A stretch of DNA of 64,000 nucleotides from Chloromonas sp. AAM2 (taxonomy: Eukaryota; Chlorophyta; Chlorophyceae; Chlamydomonadales; Chlamydomonadaceae): positions 1 to 64,000 of the forward strand of contig QAXH01006441.1 in the NCBI GenBank assembly GCA_004335635.1, written 5' to 3'. Positions 11,530-23,809 of this stretch are shown here, in pieces; position 1 is the stretch's first letter; every line of letters starts with the position of its first letter. The translations under genes and the position numbers were made by a program. The notes below the pieces were generated by a model. The model searched no databases, was not told where the DNA came from, and saw only the letters and a list, made by a program, of their open reading frames with translations.

Positions 11530-12577
11530 ACAGGCACCAATGTATGCCGTCAGTGTAGTGTACAGTCTATGCAACAACAATGACAACCATCTGGAAGGGC
11601 AGCTGCCGATGAGCCTATGCTAACGCTGATGTAGATCAAGCCAACAAGATCAAACACCGCTGAAGTGGCAACTGTGCACATGTGGATGTGCGAGGGCCCA
11701 CCTGCCGAACCTTGCCTGCCACCTTTAAGGACAAGTACACACATAGCCTGCATCTTGTGCACACGTCTGTACATACAGCCCAAGGCAATCGTGTGGGTGT
11801 TCATCTTGACGCCCTGTGGACGGTGACAAAAGTGCGCAAATGCTGTAATAGAACGCCAATGATGTTCCTTTGATGTATGATGGCACTTGTGCGCGCTGTG
11901 GTGACGTGTGCAGGCATTATGCAAAGCACGGACTGGGTGTCATGTGTGGTGATTACCATTACCACACATGTGGTAATTCCAACTGAATATCCATTGTGAG
12001 ATTCCCTTTGGTCCCCGCGCACATCATATGCCGGGCACATTGGGAATCGGTCCGCTAGCATGAACGGTTAGTCGCCGGGCCCACGAGGGCTTATGTAAGC
12101 CCTTGCATGGCACAGTGCATCAATGGCGGCCTACGCATTAAGTAGAACCTTCTCCACAGGGCTAGTAGTGTAGTAGGAGTAGGAGTAGTCCATAGTAGCT
12201 TGGTGCCCTGCTCCACATGACTGTGGCTTGCTTGATTTTGGCGTATACCACAAGCTACTCACACCAGCTTATCATGAAGAAAGCGGGCCCCTGCTGTGGT
12301 GCAGGGTCCCCTGCATACTACTAAGGGTGGATGCAGAGACCCTGCCCCACCTGCAGCTCGGATCTGCTGCCCTCTGAAGTTAGTGCCTTGACCACGCCTA
12401 GCAGGCTGTGGAAAGGGCTGTGCTCCAGCAGGGGCCTGCTTCCTGCTGTGGTGCAGCTACGGCTGGAGGCAAGTCACTGGTTCCTCACCCCCACACCTCC
12501 CCGCCCATGGCCCTTTCTCGAGGCTGATTGGGCCTGATAGCCTGATGACTGCACATGTTGCTGGACTGCTCAATCAT
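11530..12577. other. Spacer with no gene recognised
   Basis: No persuasive exon on either strand. Mixed low-complexity and GTAGTAGGAGTAGGAGTAG-like tracts occur around 12165-12195. Confidence 0.4.
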
Positions 12578-13184
12578 TACCGTATCATCGCCGAATCAAG
12601 TCGAATGAAATCCCCTTCCATTTTGCAGCCTCGACTAATTTCTGCAAAACAATTTCGGTTTCGGAGCAAAACAATCAACTAATTTTTGAGTGGAGCTCGA
12701 AATTCGCGCGCCTGCGGCGCTCTTATTCGACTAAGCCTGTGATTACCATGATTCTGCGTGCTCGTGCACTGGCTGTGGCTCTGGGCAGCTTCAGCAGTGT
12801 TTTGAATGTTGGCGCCATGGATGAAAGATATTCATAGCCATCCCACTGGATGCAGGTTATGAGTGCCAGGGGTGTGATGTCTGTATTAGGGAGGGGGACT
12901 GGTACTGAAGCCGCCTAACGCTGGCTGCAACACTGGCGGCAATGATGCCTGCAACTGCAACACTGACAGAGCAACACGTGGCCTGTGCCAGTCACAGACT
13001 TGACTCAAACTTGCTTTCGACTTGCCATTTGATGCCAGATTCTGGCTATTCGACTAATATTGCGTTTAAGTAGAAATTAGCCGCAAAATGATTAAAAAAA
13101 TCGACTAAATTTCACGTTTGCTGTAAAAATTCTCCGCCTCCGGCAGGGCTCGACTAACTTTGCATTTCGAGCGCTGATACGGTA
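12578..13184. mobile_element. MITE-like non-autonomous DNA transposon
   Basis: A 607-bp AT-richer block is bounded by inverted termini. The left end is TACCGTATCATCGC; the reverse complement of the right end is TACCGTATCAGCGC (13 of 14 match). Inside, the word TCGACTAA followed by an A/T-rich stretch recurs about six times (near 12632, 12679 in variant form, 12727, 13050, 13103 and 13150). No long open frame is present, so it would depend on a transposase elsewhere. I could not see a clear target-site duplication. A solo copy of the terminal word TGATACGGTA occurs at 34999-35008. Confidence 0.6.
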
Positions 13185-14036
13185 CTTTCTTCTCTTCTCT
13201 TCTCTGAACATTCTCTGAAGTTCTCCCGATATACTCTCCGCAGATCACAGCAACAGGCATGCACGTTGCTCACTCTCTTCCCTCTTCGTTACAGGGCCAG
13301 CAGACGTGTTCACACATACGTTCCTCCTCTGTGAAGAATCCTCTCCACCCCATCTTCATGAGGGTTGAGTACAATCACCACGCGCAAACCAAGAAGCAAG
13401 CATGATCAGGTCATGACTTCTCGCAATTGAACAGTTTCCATCCAATTAAGATGGAACAGTAGAACGATCCAACACCAGTGACCCACAAGCATTATCCGGC
13501 AGACTTCATCACAACATCCACCACACTACAGAATAGGTATACAACGCACACTGATGTAGCCACGCCTCCTCCTAGGCTGGCACTGCAATGCTTGACTCAG
13601 AAAGGTATTTGCAATGACTTGACCCACTCATGTACGTTCTCAAGAAGCGGCTGCAGAACTCAGTTATCATCCGCGTCAATAACATGGCATCACAACCTGA
13701 ATCAAGGTGGGGATGGCCCAGAGCTCAGGCGATTGCCATGCAATGTGACTGGTCACAGGGGGTCCCATATGTGCGTGCTCTTTCAGTTAACAACTGACTA
13801 CAGAGTCCTAAGAAATAGGGAAAAGGGTGCAAACACCCTTTTCGCTGGTGTACAGGGATTGAGCACCTGCTAGTCAGGCCTGTAAAGTGTTTTATTCTCC
13901 GTGCTTCTCATTCAGAATTGACTCTTTCACAGCCTGCAGGGCTGCAATCCTTCTCGTTCTATTCCTTTGATGGCATGATGTCCCTTTCCAGTCTTCAAGC
14001 TGTCGCCTCCTTGGCCGCCTGACCCATAGAGGGTCC
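13185..14036. other. Spacer / 3' flank of gene A
   Basis: Begins with a TTCTCTTCTC-rich tract. The 131-codon open frame on the plus strand at 13478-13873 does not look like a protein. The rest is probably the 3' untranslated flank of gene A. Confidence 0.4.
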
Positions 14037-16586
14037 TTACAATGGAGACACTGCAGCCATCACAGGCTTGTTGGCTGGCTTACGGAGGGGAATGCCCAAC
14101 TCGTCCTCGTCGTCCATGGCTGGCTTCCCTTGCCTGCAAGCAAACATGCATGGTGTTACAGTCATGCCCATCACACACAACCACCCCTAGCAATCTGTGT
14201 TCAGGTGAAATCTGATCCAACACTTACTTGGGTGGGTGGGTCAGGCCAGCAATACGAGCAGCATCCGCCGCTGTGGGAGCCTGCAACAAGTGATCGCAAC
14301 ACTTGCTTCAGACACGACACTTCCATCCATAATCTTAGTCGTGCATCTATCATCTTTGCACTTTCATCCAAAATCTTAATCGTGCGTCGTTAGTGTTGAT
14401 ACGTGCATCCATCATCTTGACACGTGGTGACCTAAGTGCCAGCTTTGAGCAGCGTCCAGACCATCAACCCACCTTCTTGAAAGCTTCCACAAGTTCGATG
14501 TGGTCGTACACAAACCACTCTGCTTGCCTGGCCACATCAGGTCGCTCCACAATGCCGCCATAGCCAATGAACAGGTCTGCACCTCCAGTGGCCTGGACGG
14601 CCTCCAGGTCAGTGATGCCGTCTACACCCATTACAACGCAGGCATACGTCAGAAAGCCAGCAACAGAGTTTCCGTGGTGTTGACACCTGGTCTGAGAATA
14701 AGGCAACTGTAGCACCAGAGATCATGTACAACAAGTGCTGTGTGGCAACTGCTTCATCACACAGTTAGCAGCTAACACTGACCTCCAATCATGACCACGT
14801 TGTTGTATGTGTTGTTCTCCCGGATCTGCTTGATGGCTGCCACCTTGCCCATGTTGCGTGAGGTTGGCTCGCTGTTATCAAAGCCAACAAGCTTGGCTGG
14901 CTCACCAACCTCATCGCACCACTGCACAACACAAGAGAGCACAGAGAGTTGCGGTTCAAGCACAATACACTTCTTGAACTGCAATCTGAACGCTTTCAAG
15001 CACTGCTCTGCTGCGTACTGCGTTTTGGCGGTCCATGACTGAACGGTTAGTTGATTAGTTGGTGCATGGGACCCAGCCATACCCAGTCGTGGATAAGATC
15101 ACGTGTGGGAGCCATGGGATCCACAGATGACCGCTGATAACCCTTGCGCCAACTGTTAGGCGTAAAAAGGCTTCAGGTTTATGCACATAAAATGTACCAC
15201 TCATTACCTGCCAGTTCATGCGGTTGGCAAAAATGTTATCCGCAGGCACGTCCAAGTGTGCTGCCACAGGCAGAATGATTTCCCTGCAAGACATCCAGCC
15301 AAATAATCAGCAGGATGGCACAAGAATGACGCTGCGGCTGTGGAGGCCTGCAACCACTTCAATCAAATTTCACACCCAGTCAATCTCTGGCATGCAGCGA
15401 GCAAATCATGGCTCATACCTGAAGCCACCTGAGATAAGGTACACGTCCACACCACGTGCCTGCAGGGCTTTCATGAGAGTTTCGATGTTCTGCACGGCAA
15501 TACAGCTCAATCCTACCCTCAGACCGTGTCTCGCCTTGTTGTGGATGCATCAGACCACAGCGCATTCAAGACAGAGTATGGTGTGTGGTGGGCCAGCATT
15601 GTGATGCATGCTGTGTTCAATCAATCGGCTCCATTCACTCACAGGGGACAGGCGGCTTGTTGGTGGGTGTGCCTTGATGAAGCTCCTGATGTCTGAGGGT
15701 GTGCAGTTCAAAATGTCCAGTCGGATCTCCAAGGACTTGGCGAGGTTCATAGAGCCGTCCATAGCCTGCAGGCAAGCACGCCTGACGCCTCAAGTCATGC
15801 ACAAGACAGCAGCTACCTTGCATGTAAGTAAGGGTGCTGGCCTCCTCTTGATGGTAGGGCTTGGTGCATCCGTACCTTGTTGGTGAGCTCCTCAACCTCA
15901 GCACCACACCCGACAAACTCGGCCAGCAAGTCTAGCGAATCGTTGACCGTGACCGTGCAGTCCACTGCGCGACGAGAACACGCAGCAAGGTACTCATGCG
16001 TTGGCGTTTCACCGTACACGCTAAAAGGGAATGGTGACCAGTCCACGGAATGCGCCAAGAGTTCCTAGAATCTGATGTGCATTGGGCGGAGGCCTGTCTG
16101 GCTGAACCCGTATAGCGAGAAATGAACGGTGGGACACTAGCACTCGTGCGAACTTTCTGACGTGATCTGTGTCTGACAGAGCAACAATGAACATATTGCG
16201 GTGCTACGCTCCTCTTTCAGTAAGCATTTGGGGTTTGGCTGCTTGTGATGCGCATTTGCGCGGGCTGAAACATTTCTCAGTTCATGTTGACAGTCTTGCT
16301 TCTCACCGTCGAAACACACGCAGTCAGCCTTCTTCCAAATAGCCAGTGCCTCGTCTGATGGTACGGTGCGTGGGGCGTAGCTGGCAGCAGTTCCATTGCC
16401 GGTCGCTGCTTGGAACCTAGTGGCCACCAGCCTTGGGCGGATGGCAGGGGCAGCAGCCATCACACTCTGCTGATGCACTGTCATGGAGCCAACGCGAGGT
16501 TGTCCAACGTTGAAAGAGCTGCATACCTTCATCTGCCGTGTAGGAATGGCTGCAGAGGCAGTGATCCTGGGTGCCGCGAAGTTCAT
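14037..16586 (-). CDS. Gene A: HAD-family phosphatase (PSP-like), paralogue of the phosphatase half of GPDH fusions, no dehydrogenase domain
   Basis: Nine exons join in phase: 16586-16307, 15964-15876, 15765-15643, 15489-15419, 15283-15208, 14921-14783, 14621-14473, 14280-14228, 14133-14037. The product is 358 residues. HAD motifs are complete: CFDVDCTVTV (nucleophile and acid Asp, split by the first intron), YLISGGF (motif II Ser), GKVAAIKQI (motif III Lys) and [11 protein letters not shown] (motif IV). The first about 90 residues look like a plastid transit region. Exons 1-7 match genes B-D in phase and position. After FKK the gene does not enter a GPDH domain. It has a short exon (APTAADAARIAGLTHPPK), then a final exon containing DEDELGIPLRKP, closely like the end of gene D (DADELEIPRRKP). 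It probably dephosphorylates glycerol-3-phosphate or phosphoserine; the substrate cannot be told from sequence. Confidence 0.88.
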
Positions 16587-17800
16587 CTTTGGGCTTGTCT
16601 ACTGGACTGAGCTGTAAGTTTGAAAGAATAATGAGATGAATACCTAGCACCGGAATGTTCTAATATTTGCGAGCGTGGACTTGAAAGAAAGGTTTGAGAA
16701 ATGAGCGGAAATCACACTTCCGCAAAAGTACCTTGTTGAACCCTAGACAATAGCCCGTGGCGTCAGCCCGGTTGCTGGGCCGGCGTCAGGGACATTTGGA
16801 CGCAGCTGTCAAAGGCTACTACAAGCGAAAGAAGAAGGTACGCTCAACACTTGTCAGACGACCGGATAGCTCTGACAGACAGAGTCGGAGAAGGCGTGAA
16901 ATTCCCGCATGCACGTGTTCAATACACATACTCGCTTCTGGAGAGGCGAGCACAATGAATAGCTTCTTAAGTGCTGCTGCTCCTTACGGGACGATGCTGC
17001 ACCAAGAATTCAAACACGGGTCAAACTGTCAGAAAAAGTTTAACCAAACCAAAAAAGGGTGTCAAGCATCATTCAGACTTGTGCAACTCAGTCTTGAGCC
17101 TTGTTGGCCATCACTGTAGTCTGCCACTAGTCGCCGTACTTGAACCGGCCAAGCACTTTCGCAGTGCGAACTCGTCAACAGTTCCCAGCTCCCACCTCGG
17201 ACAACAGATGTTGCTAGATAAGGAATGAACTCCACACTTGAGTTGGTTGCAGAAGGGCGTGCGTCTGCAGCCAGGCAGAGACTCTATGCCAGAGCCTTGG
17301 CTGCAGACTCTGAAACACAGGCGGCACAAGTGTGCATGCTTGCCTACTTATGCAGCATGTGCGCGCTGCGGTTCTCACATTCATCATCAGTCTGCTATGC
17401 GCGAATTGGTGACTGTTTCAGTACCCTGGTGACCTGGTCAAGTGCCTCATTTGGGAGCAGTCACCTACCATCAATACGCAGCACCAGCGCATCCAATTCC
17501 CCAAAGGCAGACAAGAGGATGTGGGGCGCAGCACCAAACAGTGCGTTTGGATTGCGCATGGCCTCTGTGTACTACCTGCCTTCTGATGTGTTGCATGCCT
17601 GTCATGGTGAAGCCTGTTGTGAACGGTTGTAAAGGATTATCAAGGTATCGTTGAAGAGACCCACCATAACCCAAACCTAAACCTGAATACATGATTATCG
17701 AGCTTAAAGGGTGGCGGTTCCTGGGACTCAGCCACGAGGTCAGGTGGTGGATGTGTACAGCTCAAAACACGGGTGCTTTGAGGCCAAGGATGATGCAATA
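16587..17800. other. Upstream flank of gene A and unassigned sequence
   Basis: The first few hundred bases should hold the gene A promoter; no clear TATA box was identified. Open frames on the plus strand at 16757-17119 and 17225-17632 are not recognisable. The second has a Cys pair pattern (LCSMC), but no homologue comes to mind. They could be remnants of the element whose tail lies at 18022-18131. Confidence 0.35.
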
Positions 17801-17802
17801 GC

Positions 17803-17922
17803 CTCTGCGCATGTCTGGTGAAGATACCAAACCACAACAGGCGTCAGCTCGTTGAAGACCCTTTTCACCAGACATGCGCAGAGCTGACTTCAACGAGCTG
17901 ACGCCTGTTGTGGTTTGGTATC
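17803..17922. repeat. Crossed (pseudoknot-order) inverted repeats
   Basis: Block A (17803-17822, 20 bp) and block B (17823-17857, 35 bp) are followed by six bases, then the exact reverse complement of A (17864-17883), then four bases, then the exact reverse complement of B (17888-17922). The order is A B A' B', not A B B' A'. Both pairings are perfect. A transcript could form an H-type pseudoknot topology, or the locus may have suffered two small inversions. Confidence 0.9.
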
Positions 17923-18021
17923 AAGTACGGACGTCCGATTGTGGCAGTGTGCAGCTGCGTATCCGGCTGTGCCTGTTCAGGCCAGGGACTGCATCAGCAG
18001 TACGTATGGTTTTCACGCATG

Positions 18022-18131
18022 TTCAACAACGCACGGGCTGGAGTCCCTCCCCTCTTGTGAGATGTAACAATCTTTGCAATACGGTGTGGGACTTCAACGC
18101 GGCTAGGAACGTCATGCACTATGGTTTGTGA
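18022..18131 (+). mobile_element. Fanzor/TnpB-like C-terminal fragment 1
   Basis: The frame reads GWSPSPLVRCNNLCNTVW, then DFNAARNVMHYGL and a stop. Fanzor and TnpB nucleases end with a Cys-containing half-finger followed by the RuvC-III motif, typically DRDxNAARN. Here NAARN is intact, but the catalytic pair is reduced to WDF, as if two codons (RD) were lost. No upstream RuvC-I or RuvC-II region was recognised, so this is a remnant or the last exon of a gene I could not trace. The crossed inverted repeat lies immediately upstream. Confidence 0.45.
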
Positions 18132-18507
18132 CTCCTGGCAGGTCTCCCTCACCGCCCTCTATGCTGTGTACCAAGGCACAACAAGCACAGCCACAACAGC
18201 AAGCACAGCAGGCGATGGAGCACCAGCGACTGATTTGAGGCAGGGCAAGCGCTTGACAAGCCTGAAAATTATGTGCAGGGTTTAGACGATGGGTACAGGC
18301 AGACACTAACATAACAGTTGACTGTAGGGCAGACTATTGATGTATCTATTTCTGTATCTATTTCTTGTAGATGCAATCAGACGGACATGATGAAGCATGA
18401 TATTTGAGAGACGATGAACGTGGAACCATCCATTTGGACCCTTTTGCGTCTTATGGGGTTTGCGGAAAAGACAGCAATCCGGAGATAGATCACCATTACT
18501 ATCCAGG

Positions 18508-18600
18508 TGTAGCATAACCCCCTTCACATGTAGGTTGGATGGGTTGAACTCCCTCCCCTCGTGTGCGATGTAGCACCAACGTTTCTTGAAACAGCCTCAA
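18508..18600 (+). mobile_element. Degenerate copy of the Fanzor-like tail, fragment 2
   Basis: The DNA around TGTAGGTTGGATGGGTTGAA and CTCCCTCCCCTCGTGTG matches the segments at 18027, 41763 and (inverted) 25060. The frame is broken by small shifts and the NAARN motif is absent, so it is non-coding debris. Confidence 0.4.
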
Positions 18601-18604
18601 CTGG

Positions 18605-19491
18605 ACGAAGGACAGACACGGCCGCCAACCGTGCCTCCATTGGCAGAGCGACCAAGAAGAGAGAATTGGAAACAGGCTGTGGGACGCCTCCGGGCAGAGC
18701 ACACGAGTACGCTAAAGAGTGAACACTTACATTACCGACTGCTGAAGCCATATATCAGCAGACATCTGGGTACCTGACAGGAAATTGCCTCAGAACTGGC
18801 AAACTTCTTTGTTGTCTACGCACAAGTCATCGCACAAGCCTATGCATCAACCTGAAAATGTAGTTCGTGTCAATATCTATAGCTTGTTCTTCGATACCGA
18901 CCCGGTGTGCAAGCATTTCGAAGGACATTGTCCCTTTACAAGCGAAGAACACACAATGAACCGAAGCACTGTTCAACGGCCACTTGAGCACTCCACCACT
19001 CAAGCTCCTGGGCGTGTCCAAGCGCTAAACCGTGCGATTGTACACCCATTACGTTGCACCCTCTCTCTCTAGCAAGGTTGGACCTGCTTCCAAAAAATCA
19101 AGGCAATTGCAACAAACACGAGGGAAGAGGCAACGAGTGCTGACAATCATTCCCGTGTATAAGAAAAGAATATACACTACCTACATTGCGTATCAGAGCA
19201 ACATGGCACACCAACCAATGGCACGTGCCCTCCGTCAGCAGAGTTCTCAAACAGAGTCAGCTGAGTGAAGCTGCGTACACAGCTGACAAAAACCAAGCCA
19301 ATGTTCAAGATGGCTGCCTCAACAGCCTGCTTGAGATGCTAGATACAAAATAAACAGAGCGCTGGGCCACTCCTGCATGGCTCACTAACTTCAGCCAAAC
19401 GGCTTGCTAAGATAATCTTCTGTGGCGTTGCACAGTGTGTGCAGTCTTCTACAAGCGGTGTCCACACGAGTACTGGGGCGGCTGCTTCTAA
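18605..19491. other. Spacer downstream of gene B
   Basis: No gene recognised. It includes an inverted relative (18785-18803) of the AACTGGCAAACTTCTT word seen at 10109. It probably contains the 3' flank of gene B. Confidence 0.35.
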
Positions 19492-22400
19492 TTAAGCTGA
19501 GGTGACAATGACCTGTTTTGCCTCCTTTGGCACCTTCTCCACCGGTGCCTGCTTGACTGGGGGCGGCACGGGTGCGGCAACCTTGGGCGCCTCAACCTTC
19601 TTCTTGGCAGGGGCTGCCGTGGGCTTGCGGCTGGGGATATCCCCGTCGTTATCCTCAATGATGGAGCCCACGTCAATGGTAGCACCTTCCTCGTACCTGA
19701 GACAAGTGGACAGGGCCGGAACTGTTAACGGCAGCTGTCCACCACACATGCACAGCCGTGCACAGCAATACAGCAATACAGCAACACGCATTTAAACATG
19801 GGCAAGACACGGGCCGTGGCACACACGAGTTGTGGAAGCTGAGCCTGTGCACACTGAGCAGGCACACTGCTACCAGCAGTGTTGCAAGCTGGGCTGTTCA
19901 TCAGCAGCATGTGTGCGCTGCTCACCTGAGAATCCATGAGGGAGGCAGGTCACCGTTGATAATACGGTTGGTGGTTGTGAACAGTGGGTACTGCGCCTCC
20001 CACTTGCGAGCCTTGAGAATCTCCTGCACCTCGTCGCTTGTCAACACGCCCTGCAGCTTCTGGCCATTGAGCAGATCCTGCGCGGCAAGAACAAACACCA
20101 TGTGCAAGGTCCTCACACGAGTTTGGTGACAAAATGCATCCCTGCTTGCGCAAGTCCTTAGCTTCAGTCAATGTCCATTATGGCAAACATGCCTCATCCA
20201 GAGCCGAGTCAGCCCTGTCGGTGACTGTAAATGGAAGCTGTTAAAGGTGCTGCTGCCGAGGCTCCTGTCCTTGCTCATCATCCAAGCCCTCGCAGTCCAG
20301 CCTGACTCACCGCCTCCAGCTCCTCAAAGGTGCTGTTCTTGCCTGCCAGCTGGTCCTTAGTCCACTCCTCAGCCACATAGCGGTTGCGGCCGCCATAGCA
20401 GGTGGTGATCAGGTCTCCCATGCCGCAGGTAGCGAAGAAGGTGTCATCACGCACAGTGGGGTACAACGCCTGGAGTGCAGTGAGCAGGAGCAAAGGACTG
20501 AGCAACGGGAAAGCGTACAACCAAGCGTTGCATGACAAGACAGGCGGATAGCTTACCTTGGCCAGCAGCCTCATCTCTGCCAAACCCTGACGCAGGATGG
20601 CGGACTTGGTGTTGGACCCTGCACACACAGGACGATGCAAGAATCGATTGCATGGTCTGAAGCAACAATACTGGTGGCAAAACGTACGAACCGACTTGCT
20701 GGCCACATTTTGTCCTGGAAAATCTCTGCTCTGGTGCCTACAGCTGCACTTGATCTGGCGTGTTCGTCTGTGCTGCAACAGAGCAATCAGAACTAGTCCA
20801 CACCCACCGTATCCCAGGCCGTCCACCATGCCGGCTGCCAACGCCACGACGTTCTTCAGTGTGCCACACATTTCAGCGCCGACCACATCAGGAATCAGCT
20901 CAACCTTGAAGTAAGGCCGCTCAAAGAGCTTCTTCCAGATCTTGGCATTGTTCAGGTTTGTGTACCCAATGACTGCCTCGCCCAGCTGCTCCTTAGCCAC
21001 ATCACCGGCAATGTTGGCGCCCATGAGCACCGAGCAGTCAGCACCCAGGTAGCGCTGAACCATGGCGCTGATAAGCTGTGGACCGTCTGACTTGACACGC
21101 ATGCCCTTAGTGAGCGAGCACACGATAGCACCTGGCTTGATCTTGCCAACAAGCTGCTTGCAAATACTGCGAGCACACACAATAGACACAAACTTATCCA
21201 ACCCTGCTCCGCAAAGAAAGATTTGCTGCTGGATGAGCGGCACGATTGGCACATGCGGAATAGCACACCAAGCTTCAGGTACTCCAGCAGCATCCAGCAT
21301 GTCAGTGTCTCACCCGTGAACGAACTGATGGGGCGCGCACAGGATGATGCAGTCAGCATCCTTGACTGTGTCTGTCAGGCTGGATGAGGCCACGATGTTC
21401 TCTCCCAAGTCAATGCCAGGCAGGTAAATCACATTCTCATGGATTTCATTGATGATCTGCAGGTGCAAGGACGCATGACATCACAAATGATTCAGATGCC
21501 TGAGCAATGCAGACATGCTGTCTCTTCCATGACAGAGCAAGGTGCCATTTGAGTAGTTCTAGAGTCAGAAGCATGTGCAGGTCAGGGTCGGTCACGGCAG
21601 TGAAGATGCAACAGGTGAACTTCAAGAAGTTCAATACAGCAGTTCTAGTTCTTACTCACGTCTGTCAGCTTACGTCCGTCCACCTGGGCCTCATGGACCC
21701 ACATCTTGACCTCGTCCACAAATTCGTCTGCAGGATCGTCAATGCCTGTGTTCTGGGCCACCATGCGCAGGGCCGCGCAGGCCCAAGCGCCAGAGCCAAC
21801 ACAAGCCACCTGCACACCAGCAGGACATGACACTGCTCAGTGTACACAGATGACCCACTCATGTGACTCAATACAGGCTGGACTGTCCCTGGTACACATT
21901 TTCACTACTGGCAGGTTGTCACTCACCCTGTACTTTTGCAGAGCCTTTGTCAAGACATCAAAGTCATAGACAAACCACTCGGCCTGAGAGGCAACGTCAG
22001 GTCGCTCCACAATGCCACCATAGCCGATGAAGAGGTCTGCACCTCCAGAGCTCTGCACAGCCTCCAAATCAGTGATGCCGTCTGCAATCAGCACAGCAGT
22101 GCAGGGTTTGAAGTGTGTACAGTGAAAAGTGATCCGTGCTCAGATGGCGAGCCAAGAGGTTGGCACAACTGATTTGTGAGATTGCAAGTACCCACCTCCA
22201 ATCATGACGATGTTGTTGTATGGGTTGCGCTTGCGAATCTGCTTGATGGCTGCCACCTTGCCCTGGTTGCGTGAGGTGGGCTCGTCTTTGTCAAATCCCA
22301 CCAGCTTGGTTGGGGCACCGGTCTCGTCATCCCACTGCAAGTGGAAATGCAACATGCTTCAGCTCAGCAAACCAGGCAGACACAACAGCTGCTCACTCAT

Positions 22401-23809
22401 CTTGTCTGTTGTCTAGAGTGCAGGACACGCCATGCAGCGCAGGATGTCGCTTGTGACTTGCATGGCAGTCCCTGCATAACCTTTATAGATGTTCGGCCTT
22501 GCCTTACCTGCCAGTTCATGCGGTTGGCATAGCATCGGTCCTTGGGCACGCCCAGATGGGCAGCAACAGGAAGCATCATCTCCCTGCAACACATGCATGC
22601 ATCACGCCGGTCAGGTCCCTAGCCAGGAGTGATGCATGTGATAAGTCTGCGTCATGCACAGCTGCCGTGCCAGAACGCACCTGAATCCACCTGAGATGAG
22701 ATACACAGCCACACCACGTGCTTGCAGGGTGCTGATCAGCTCCTTGATGCCCTACGCGCGTGCACGTAAAGACAACGTGAACACAACTGTGCTGGAGTAG
22801 CCGTGGTTCCATTGCCCTGTCAACCTGTTCAAAGAGCAGTGCTTGACAGTCATAACAGGTCGAAAGTGCGGCAACCCTGCACTTACAGGTGCCAAGCGGC
22901 TCTCTGGCGGATGGGCAGCTATGAAGCGCTTGATGTCTGCAGGCGTGCAGTTAAGGATCTGCAGACGCTCGGCCAAGGAGGTCTGCAGGTTCATGGAGCC
23001 GTCCATGGCCTGCATGCAAGCAGACATACCACAGATGTACCAGACTGTTCACTTGTGCTCAGAGCGAATGCATGCATGACTTTGTGTGCTTGATCAAGCT
23101 TGTCAATATGCAAGCTTTACTCACCTTGTTGGTCAGCTTCTCCACTGCCTCTCCACACCCGCAGAAGTCTGCCAACAAGTCCAGAGAGTCGTTGATGGTG
23201 ACGGTGCAGTCCACTGCAATCATCAAGGCAGACAGCATCGGATCAAGACCTCGAGTTGGATTAGGGTTCATGGGCTGGCAAGACGGTGTGCATCGGTGCC
23301 CTCCACTATCGCATTGCTCTTGGACAACCAGTAAAAGCAGCCGAAGCAGTTCGTTCAGTTCCAGAGCGCTTCGTCGTTTATTGGATAGTTCCTTGGGCCA
23401 TGTGCGAAGCATCGGCGTCCAGCATGGATGCACCGCTAGCTGCTCATTTGCAAAAGTGCTGGCAATGGGCCAGCTTGGGCCTGGCGAGGAAGGTTAAACC
23501 AAATGCGCCCACCATTCAACACCCACCATCAAAGCAGACAGCATCGACCTTCTTCCAAATAGCCAGCACGTCATCGGCTGGCACAGTACGTGGAGTGTAG
23601 TTTCGTGGCGCGCCATTGTCTACTGCATCGGCCAGAGCAAAAGTCGCGACCTGCCGAGGTCCGGAGGTTGAGAAAGGAGCCAATGCGGTCCCTGGATGTG
23701 AAATCTTGGAGCACACGCGCGCTGGGCCCACATTGACTGGGCAGCACAGCTTAGCCTGACGCGCAGGCAACGCTGTGGGGGCAGACATCCTGGACGACGT
23801 GAGCTTCAT
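19492..23809 (-). CDS. GPD: Gene B: bifunctional glycerol-3-phosphate phosphatase / NAD-dependent glycerol-3-phosphate dehydrogenase
   Basis: Fourteen exons join in phase: 23809-23527, 23213-23125, 23009-22887, 22751-22681, 22583-22508, 22334-22196, 22081-21927, 21809-21660, 21456-21314, 21166-20808, 20618-20557, 20469-20311, 20077-19926, 19696-19492. The product is 721 residues. After a plastid-like N-terminus comes a PSP-type HAD domain ([28 protein letters not shown]). Then follows a GPDH: Rossmann [37 protein letters not shown], the [12 protein letters not shown] segment with the catalytic-type Lys, [10 protein letters not shown] and [16 protein letters not shown]. The tail (GDIPSRKP, then a Lys/Pro/Ala-rich stretch) is unlike other GPDHs. 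The fused enzyme would convert dihydroxyacetone phosphate to glycerol, as known for Dunaliella and Chlamydomonas relatives. Parts of its dehydrogenase half are nearly identical to gene C. Confidence 0.95.

Noticed and set aside
13478..13873. 131-codon plus-strand open frame
   Set aside because: Composition is not protein-like, no splice partners, and it lies in the 3' flank of gene A.
17225..17632. Candidate zinc-finger half of a Fanzor gene (LCSMC)
   Set aside because: No RuvC motifs in frame and no phase-consistent join to the tail at 18022, so not claimed as part of it.
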